DNA of 64,000 nucleotides from Hemicentrotus pulcherrimus (Eukaryota; Echinodermata; Echinoidea; Camarodonta; Strongylocentrotidae). Both the position numbers and the translations under genes were made by a program. Positions 52,901 through 63,199 of the stretch are shown in pieces. The stretch's first letter is position 1. Each line of letters opens with the position of its first letter. The notes under the pieces are model-generated. The model saw nothing but the letters and a program-made list of their open reading frames with translations. It searched no databases and was not told where the DNA came from. The DNA lies in the NCBI GenBank assembly GCA_003118195.1, contig BEXV01001089.1, forward strand, positions 1 to 64,000, read 5' to 3'.

Positions 52901-55900
52901 AGACAGATGTTTTGCCTCCTTTGCTGTCCACTATTGCTAATTTCAGGTAAACTGAGAGGAGAAAGGATCGTATTCAGTCAATTACGAATTCACCACTCAC
53001 CCAAACAACAAATCAACCAACACAGTTTAAAAATTCATTTAAAAATCAATCAACCAAATGACCAATGATCAGTTAATCGACTTATCTACCAATGGTCAAA
53101 TCAATTTATACACCAAGAATACAATCAAACCACCAACATCAATTTAATTCAATCAATTAATTAATAAATCAATTGATCTCATACCGAACAATCTAATCAA
53201 CAATCTTGGTAATCAATAAGTCAATCAAACAAGCAATATACACCGACATTCAAATGAAACAGCTTACAATCAAATCAATAATCAACCAATGAAACAAGCA
53301 GTAATCTTTTCAATCAATCAAATAATCAATAATCTGATTAATGAAATAAGCAATCAATCATTCAATCAATTCCTCAATCAAGCATGCAATCAACCAATCA
53401 ATCATGAAATCAAACAATCAAACAATCAAACCATCAAGCAAATGATGAACACAATTAGTCAATGAAATAATACATTAAACAATCACTCAACAAAGAATAG
53501 ATCATGTAGTCAAATATGTCACTAAGGCAAGCAACCACTGGAACAATCATAAAATCAAACTCGTTACCATTGTGGTGGTTTTCAGCATGCCCTGCAGGAA
53601 GTAGAAACCTGACAGAACGGTCCATTCCATAGTAAAGAATCGTCTCGGGGTCTGATTGGTTGAGACTATATCTGACCTCATATTGCAGAGGTGTGTCCTG
53701 GAATCAAATAAAAACAATTATAGAGGTAATGCAAATGTTCATGAAAATCACAGAAATACTAGAAAAAATGCCATTCCAAGAGACTTGATATCCATTTAGC
53801 TACTTAATTCAGATTCTTTCTAATTCTCACTTTAAACTATCACCAATTAGACAAACCGTATAATCTAATTAAAAATGATCTTGCCCTATAATAGTTGCCT
53901 GCAATACTAATACACATTGCACTCATAAACTTCCTATTGTTAAACAAAGTACAAATCCTAGTAACAAATCCATACTGTCATTCAATAACGTAATGGATTC
54001 ATTTACCTTGATCTATACCTGTGTATTTCTATAATTTCATATGAATAAATGCGAATGGCTTGCTTGAAAGAAAGATGCAGTTTGATTTTATTTCACTGTA
54101 TAAGCAAACACTGCCTAATCGGTGCATGTTGGTCCCCCATGATCCCCTTTTTCCTATGTCAATTGAGGGCTGATTTAGTGAGATAACCACCCGCAGTGAC
54201 CTTGCAGGGAGGTCTAATCCCCCTGCCCAAACTAGAGCAGACATGCTTTAAGGCATATTCTTCTCATCTTTTTGTAAGTCGAGCCATTGTATTTTTTTGT
54301 AAGAAAAGTCTGAATTTGTCTTCACCATATTTAATGTGATTGCAAATATCAAAACTAGATGTGAATGAAAATGGGCATGTGAGGAATATATGAGAATACA
54401 TGGGCAGATGTGAAAACTCTATGAGAAGTAAAATCAAGTGGATTTTCAAAGTGATAAGTAACCAAAATATACCTCATCATTCCATGAATGGCAAGCAGCA
54501 GAAAAGATTGTATCCAATTCAGTACCACTGTCAGGCGAGATGGAGCATATCCCCAGCTTAGGGGCTTCGTTCACCGTAACATACTGGAATGCTTCGGCCC
54601 TCACCCCAGTGCTTCCATCTGTATTAGAGGAAAGATAATAATTGCCTTCATTATAAATCTATAAGATACAATCTCCAACTAAAAAAGAAATAGTTAGGTG
54701 CCTGGCAGGAGGATTTTAGCTTGGGAGCAGGCCATGAAGCAAATTTCTGGTAACTCTTGCTTGGTTTTGTTTGCTCTATACATGTCATACCATTTTAAAA
54801 ACATGATAGGGGTTTCTCTCTTGATCGACTAAGAAAAAAGTAAAAATGGATAGTAAATCTTTTGAGAACTGGAGTAGTTTTGTATCAAATAAGCACATTT
54901 TATTTTAAAGTGACAGGAATGCTAATGCTAATGACCTTTTGCTTAAAGTAATAGTATATGGCAACATTTAGAACAACAAAACAAAATAAAACTAACTTAT
55001 GAAAAAAGGGATATCATCTTTTCAGATGTCTTTTGGAGCTAAATTGGAAAAAGGGACATACATGTAGCTTTTGGCATATTTTAGGTAGACCGGATTGGGT
55101 TTTAAAAGGGGACATGAGGCAACTGAATTACAGTTGCTATTGATTAAAATGAATTACATTTTGACATTTATCGCAACTGTGTACTTAAAGAGATATGGGA
55201 TACGTAGATAGAATAGAGGACTTGTCATTTATTCAAATCAACTGCAGTTTTTCAAAAGACGGGACCGTGATCGACACTCACCCTCTGGATATATCTTGAC
55301 ACCAACTGCGTAGGTCCGACCTTCCTCGAGAATACCAGGTTTCAGGGTGAACTGTTTACCCTTCAATCCCGACAAGGTCGAGTCTTCACTGATGACAACC
55401 GCTTGGGAAGATCGAGATACGATGTGCTCCTGGTTCGTGGTTGGGTTATTGGGGTTAGCCACCCCATCCCCGTCGTCTTCACTACTCTGTAGGCTAGAAT
55501 CTCCTGTTCAAAGACACGTCAGTTTAAGTTTTCATTAAATGCTTGTTCAAATAATACGTGGCAACCCACAAAGAATACTCCTTTTTTTTAGGTAGGTTAG
55601 CAGAATACAGTGGCACGACAGGAGTTTCCGGAATGGTCTACAATTCGCTGAGCTATCTTAATGTGTAAATGCATGGCAACTGTGCGCAACAAAGCTCTGT
55701 GTATACAACAAGTCAATGCAAAGCATAGCATCCCCTCGCAGGGTACAAATGGCCTATATACGTCAGAACAAGTTACCTCCAAGGGACTATACTATTGTAT
55801 TACTAGGCAAGGTAATTAACCACATTTTCACATATATAATGAGGTGTTTTTGCATATTTAATGAGCTATGGCTTTTTACCTTTGACCTACATACTCAGAA

Positions 55901-58900
55901 ATCAAACTTAGGCTGTACATGTATTTTGATACCATGTACCTTTATATCAAATTTCATTAAAATTTGTCAAACATTACTCAAGTTATCGAATGGAAACCAG
56001 ATTTGCATATTTAATGAGCTATGACCTTTGACCTACATACTTGGACTGTGATTTGATACCATGTACCTTCATATAATTTCATTAAAATTTGTCAAACATT
56101 AGAAATGAAAACAAAACCTACTCACCTCCTTCATATACATCAGATGCTGGAAAATGAAACGAAACAAGTTTGATTTGTTATCCACATATGTAAGATCTTG
56201 TAATTTTATCTATATACTCATTTTGGCAGGCAATTTTGATTCGTATACAGTATGAAACACACAAAGGATGAGATCCTTCACACTAAAATGGTTTATATAT
56301 TTTTTCTAACTTCACTCTATCCATGAAGATATTAAGCATATAAAGCCCATAATTTTCAGTGATTGTGGGACCCCTGACTACATAATGATACTGTCTGTAC
56401 AAAAATGAATGATTTTTTTTTTTAATCTGGTCATCATAAAGACAATACCCCAATAGAAAGAGAAAGAAACATTAGTTAATTTCCATATTAATCTATTTTT
56501 ATTTTTGGATGAAAATAAAGGGAAGTAGACAAATGTCGTACAGAAAAAAAAATTGAGAATAATCTTCCCACATCCATTAAGAAAGGATAGTTCATGTAAC
56601 TTTAAGCATTATTATGAAAATTTAATGCATATGTTACTTTCACTTACAATAGTCAACGTAAAGGGAATCATCTCCTTCTTGGATAGAGCTACCATCATCA
56701 TTGTTTTCATTATCCCCAGGAGATTGTGGTGTAGTGGTGGAGGACCTGGTAGTTGGTGACCCTGAGGTGGTGTTGGTAGTGGGTCTGATGGTAGGAGTGC
56801 TTTCCTCCTCATTGGCAGAAGAATCATCAGGGTATTCATAGAAACTGTCGGAGTAGTCTTCAAGGATGCTGTCCTCGTCCGGTCCACCTGACGGCTGATG
56901 TGTCGTTGAGTGAGGAACTGCTTCTCCTGTAACGGATGATGAGGCCTCTGACGGGGTGGTCAGGTCAGAGGTCGTCAATAATGCTGTTGATGTAGGGAGC
57001 ATGGTGGATAGGTCAACAGTTGGAGGCTCTTCTTGGATAGAGGATGATGCCACCTCAGCCACGGAAGAAGAGCCGAAAGATTCGGCGATAGAAGAGACAT
57101 CGTCTGCAGCTTCTACAAAAGCATCCGATGATGAGGACAAACCCTCCTCTGCAATGCCTGTGCTTGACGATGATGAAATGGTCTCCCCTGCGAAAGAGGA
57201 AGAGACAGCTTCAATGAATCCAGACCTCCCTGCCACAGCAGACACACTCTTGTTTGTAGCGGTTTCACCTTCACCAGCAACCAGCGGAAGGTCTTTCGTC
57301 AAATCATCAGAGAGATTGTCCAGCTTGGTTTCTACGGCTGTGGAGCTGTCCTCAAAGACACTCTCAAACACCCCACCTTCATCACTAAAATACTCCGCAA
57401 CACTGCTACTGCTACCAAAACCCTCTTGAAATGAAGACTGGGCAACTGATTCGGCAATGGAGGAGGATGATGATGACCCATCGGGACCTGGTATGAACAA
57501 AACAAAGAATAAGACTTATTAATGAAAAGGACTTGCCAGACAATTCAGCCTCTTTGCAAATTGTGTAAGACAAAATATTTCATGATATTTGTTGATTTAG
57601 ATGGTACCTATCACCTAGAATGTATGGAATCAACCTCAAAAAACTTTATTCAATAGGTCAACTATTAAAAATTCGAAGAAAATCTAAGAAAACATGAAAC
57701 CTTAAATACTTGTGGGACACAAAATGACAATATAACTTGAATTTGCAGTACAAGTCAGCATAGATCAATATAAAACGAAATAAGACATCCTCACCTGACT
57801 GAGATGACGTAGTTGAACGATTTGCTGGAGAAGAGGAAGGACTCATCGTTGGTGTACTAGGTGTCGAAGAATCTGTCCCAGAACTTGGACTTGTCCCTTG
57901 CCCATCTGAATGACCCGTCGATCCCACTGAACTTGCATGACTGGATGTAGGGCTCTGGGATGGGTTGGAAGTGTGGACAGGGCTAGGGCTGGATGATTGT
58001 TGCATTGGTGCGTTGGATGTGGAAGAGACTTGACTAGTAGATGTGTTCACATGTGATGAAGTGAGTGGAGTCACGGTGGTCTGTACAGTAGTTCCACTGT
58101 CCGCTGGACCCGATCCATCGGCGTGAATGCACCTAGAAGCTGTATAATGAGGTGTCCAAACATGTACAGGCTCTTAAACCACATATCCAAGTTTACAATG
58201 AGATCAAACATAGCAAATACAAACTCTTTTTAATTGTCATTTTACAGGTATTTTAAAGGAAACAGATTTGTAAAAATCAATCACAGGACAAGAAGGTGTC
58301 TAAAAAGACATTTTCCTTCTTCACCTTTCATCTAATGTGAAAATACAATGACTAGCAGAATTCAATACTTGACTATCAACACTTTCTCACGTACACACCG
58401 ATGTATTTTGTGGTTGTATCCTACCCTCTTTCAGGCCACACAACTCATGAACATTTCCCATTAAATATAACCATAGTTATATGATATTAGACTTAATACA
58501 AATGTACAATTTGATATTCACAATGTACAATATTTACAGAAAATGTTACATTTGAAGAAAAAAAGGAATAGGGTTAACGCACTTACCAGAGCTTGTATAC
58601 GTTGTGCTACCATCCCATATGACAAACAGCTCCCAAACAAAGGTGACATTATCTCCACAAGTTGGGCACAACGCCTCAAGGGTGAGCTCTGCATTTGAGT
58701 TGACGAAGCCCTCGTCACACGACGGGCAATCCACTAGAAGTCTAATTCGATAAACATTCAAACATGAACCAGTGAGTTTTACACGTTATCTTTCTACAAG
58801 ATGTGTAAGACACATTGTCATGAAAAACTGAGTGTCAAATTGAAAGAACATAATATTCAAATGGCAAAATCATCTTTGTTTGATCAAAATCAGTTCAGAG

Positions 58901-61900
58901 ACGGCTGAAATATAACAATTTCAAATACGTGTGTACCACCAAAAAGATATTTTGAAAAATTTGAAAAAAAACGTTGAAAAAAGACGAAATAACGCCTTTT
59001 CCGCCATATTTCAGCCAATGCGAATGTTGGCTTTTTTGTTGGGATTTTCGTGTTGCTTATCATTACCCACAATTAGCCTGCTCATGTATTGTTATTTTTT
59101 AATTGAATGATTATTTAGAGGTCACTGTGTTTCGTTGAAAGTGAAGCTGAATTGGTATGATCATATTGCCCAAATTTCACACATTTTGGGGTCTAAAATT
59201 ACCTTCATAGCAATTTTAGGTTCTAAAAGGGCACCATAAATATCAGAGATAAGAATTAGAGCAATAAACATGCAATTTGAAGGCTTTTGCGGCCTGAAAA
59301 CAGAACTCAACTATCCCTTTAATACAGGGGCCACCCGGTTCCAGTAGGCGATTGGTTAACAAGTCAGCCTCCCATGCCTCTTGGTTTTGCTAGTATTCTT
59401 ATAGAACACATATCAAAATGCTTTACTGTCATATTTAGTTACTAGCTAGGAAGACGCAAGTTATCACACCACATCACTGCTGACCAGGAGATACTTACTC
59501 GTAGATCTTTTCGTTGGAAACAACCTTCAAGACCTGGGAAACAAAATCTGGTTGCCTGCCCTCTTTGCTGACTGCGAGGTAGAAGACAAACTGGAAGGCT
59601 AGGTCCAGCCTGAGCCAGGCTGCTGGAAACATCAAGGAACCATTGGTGGATGGAACAGGGGCAGTGCCATTGGAGAACATTGATGGATCAAAGCAGGACT
59701 CGGAGGGAATGTCTATCGGATGACAAGTCCAGTTGTATCTATACAAAACACAAGAACCAAAACTTTTGAAATTTGTTTTGCAGAATACAAAGTACGTGAA
59801 TGTCAGTAACCTATAATTAAACAACTTTTCTTCAATGAACCGTTTTTTTAAAGAATTCCAGGGAAAGATTAGGGGTGAGGCTTTTAAGGGGCAAATACGA
59901 AAAGGAATGCTATATTATGGGGAGCCATAGATAGTTTCCTAAAATTATTTCGGCACAGAAAACGTGATAACGTGTCAAAAATAAGAAAATTTATGACAAC
60001 TCAAATTTAAAACATTTTACAACTTTAAAAAAAAAATATAAACCACTTTACTGTATACCAGTTCAACGATCCATGATTTTTCCAAACACTATTGTTGATG
60101 ATAGTTTTTAACTAGTTAGTATGTACAGGTACACAGGTATAAACAAAGCAAGGCTCTATTTTTCTTATGGAAGTTGATGCTATGCTGGGCATGTCAGATT
60201 CATCAAAGGCAATTCTTAATGAAATATGATTTGTGTCCGAATATATTAAAGACTGTCTATCCATGTCACAGAATTAAATTCTGCTTATATCAAGAGCCTT
60301 CTTACTGTAGGTTTGAATCTGAAGGATGGTCTGGGTCTAGAGAAAATCCACCGTTGATGTAAGCCAGAGTGTTCCTATCGATGGTCCTCGTTGTACCCCC
60401 CTCTATGACTGCAATCAAGGAACTTTCCCTGATCGTAAGACTCATGGATGTCCTGGAATACACTATGGTATTGTTCATGCGCACCTGTAAGAAAGAAAAA
60501 AAGTGAAACTTCATTAAATATCCAAAAAAAGGTATCAGATTAGCCTGTAATTACCCATTCTTGTTTCCATGTTCTATCCTGCTCATGCTGTACTTATGTG
60601 TATAGTGCTTTTAATGTAAATCTTATGCACTAGTGCACCTATGGCATTTGATTTACCTAAAGTGGATTTGTTGCCTTACGAATCTTCCATATTATTGGAA
60701 GTTGAAGTACATGTACATTATAGAATGAAGCATGATCAACTGATGTGAACTGTAGCCATGTGTTGATGATGTAGTTTCTTTACTTTATGAATGCTTTCAA
60801 GTAAATTTACTCATGGCACAGTACTACTCCTCGTATATAATTACCAGGTGCATTCTCTTTCTTAGCCGGGTGGCAGCGGTAGGATAGAAACATATGCCAT
60901 TTTTGTGGATGGTGCAAGATTCTAACATTAGACATTTCACTGTAAACATTGCAAGACCTAGTTGACAAATAATTACAAAAGGAATTCAGAAAGTGAGCAA
61001 AGCTGCCATTCAAGATTTATAATTTCTTGTCCTTCTATTTGGCAATAGTCATTTGGCTGAAATTGACAGGTCCTTTTTTTAATCCTAGTGGCAGTGGTGG
61101 GATAAAGACACTGAAAACAAACCTTTTCCCAGCTTTCCTGTAAGCAATGGGTTAAGCCAGGTTTACTAAAGACTTTACAAAAAATATATAATCCTTTACC
61201 TCTGTTGTCACAGTGTATGACCCAATGGGGACAACGTGACTGGGTATATAGAGTGTTCGCTTGTCAAGAGATGCTATCATGGGATTCAACACTAGAGGGC
61301 TCCCATCTACAGCATCGATGAGGGACCAATGATAGGTTGTTTCTTGTGTGATGTCACAATCGATGAAAACCTCGATCTCCAACTTCACTGGATTGGAAAA
61401 GTTAATCTGGAAGCAAACAGAGGGAAATTTAATATTATACTAAACTGATTATTATATTATACAATGATTTCATATCATTATTAATGAGTTATTCCACATA
61501 GTGCAACAAATATGTATCACAACTAGGATTCCATCAGACAAGTTTTTTAATCATATTTTCTTTTAAATATCTATGTTATTAGTCACTTCAAAGCATAAAT
61601 CATTTTTGAATATCAAGAAAAGAGACAATCCTTTCAGTCCCCCAAACTAAATTGCAGTGGTTAATACAACTATGTGTACTTTGCTAAAAAGGGTTACCGT
61701 AAACAATTTCTATATATATATATGTGAGTGATGGATACACTTCATTTCTAGTGCAATGTTATTCTACACTATTCATTCAATATTTTCTCTCTATATTATT
61801 TCTCTATTTGTTCCTCTCAAGTATAGAGTAATATATGAATTTTACTTCTACACTGTATGAACATGTATGAATATATCTATTTAAAAATTATCTTGAACAC

Positions 61901-63112
61901 CCTATCTCCACCCTTTTATCTGTGTCTCTCTTTCTCTCACTTTTTCATCCCTCTTCCTCTCTTTATACTACATGAACCTTTCTAGTTTTCCTTCTATAAA
62001 CCTCACTCATTCACTCCTCCTCTCATTTATTCAAAAGATAGAATGTGTTGCTGAACATCATTGATCATTGGACTTACCATTCTACTTGAATCACCAACAA
62101 TGTAGAGCTCCGGAGTAAGACATGGTTCATCCAAGATGAATATATTGGTTGAAGCACTTGCATTGCTCACATCGTTGATCGCAAACAAGTTAATGAAATA
62201 CTCCCCGGTCCTAAAAGACATTACAGAAAGACGTATTGTTCAGATACTGCACTTATGTAGCAGAACAATGATGTAGATAGCTTATGTAAACAAAATACTC
62301 ATCTACCAATCACTTTTGCTGACATTTTCAAAAATGTGTAGACAAAATGATAAATATGTGTAGAGTATATATTAGCTGAGAGGTGAAATACCTTCCAATA
62401 TTTTGGTGATTCAGGCACACATATAGAATGACATCCCTAGGATAGGATGTTGAATGGAAGCTCCGTTTGTAGGAGAGCCACTATCTATGCGCATTCATAA
62501 CCCACTACACTCTTCTTCAAAGAGAAGGAGAAAACCCAATGTAGTGATACATATGCACATCCCCAACCAGTTCAGTTGTACCAGGATTAGAGACACCAGG
62601 GTCTACCATTACATGCAGTTTACTTTTCCCCTCCCTAGCACAAGCAACCCTGAATACTTAATCATAATGATAACATACAGTACCTGTTATAAGAGTGTAC
62701 AACAACGGACTGCTCTGTGACAACATCTGGGGAGCCATCACCAAAGCTCCAAACATACTCAATGTTGCTTCCGGAGTAGACCTGAACCTCCAGGACTGTA
62801 CTCTGCCCATAGAGGGCAGGTGCCGACGTTGTGATGATCATGGTGCCGATGCGTGCCTGCAGGGTCATCTCCACAGGGTTGGATGTAGCGTTGCTCATGT
62901 GGTTGCCTGCTTCGACTGATACGTAGTAGCTGTAGGGGAGAAGATCATGAATGAAATATGGATTGATGGTATTCTTGGACATGATATCATCATGCAATAC
63001 AAGAATGGAATATGGTTATGATCAAATGTCATGATCATTATTGGTCAATTTATATTGCACAAAATAATTCAGAAATTCTCATCGTCATTTTCATCATCTC
63101 AAACATGATCAT

Positions 63113-63158
<46 letters not shown>

Positions 63159-63166
63159 TCCATCAC

Positions 63167-63199
<33 letters not shown>

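Noticed and set aside
52817..53068. 83-residue plus-strand ORF
   Set aside because: Antisense shadow of exon 14 running into CAAT repeat.
56956..57429. 157-residue plus-strand ORF opposite exon 9
   Set aside because: Mirror of the Ser-rich coding strand; low-complexity antisense frame with no family likeness.
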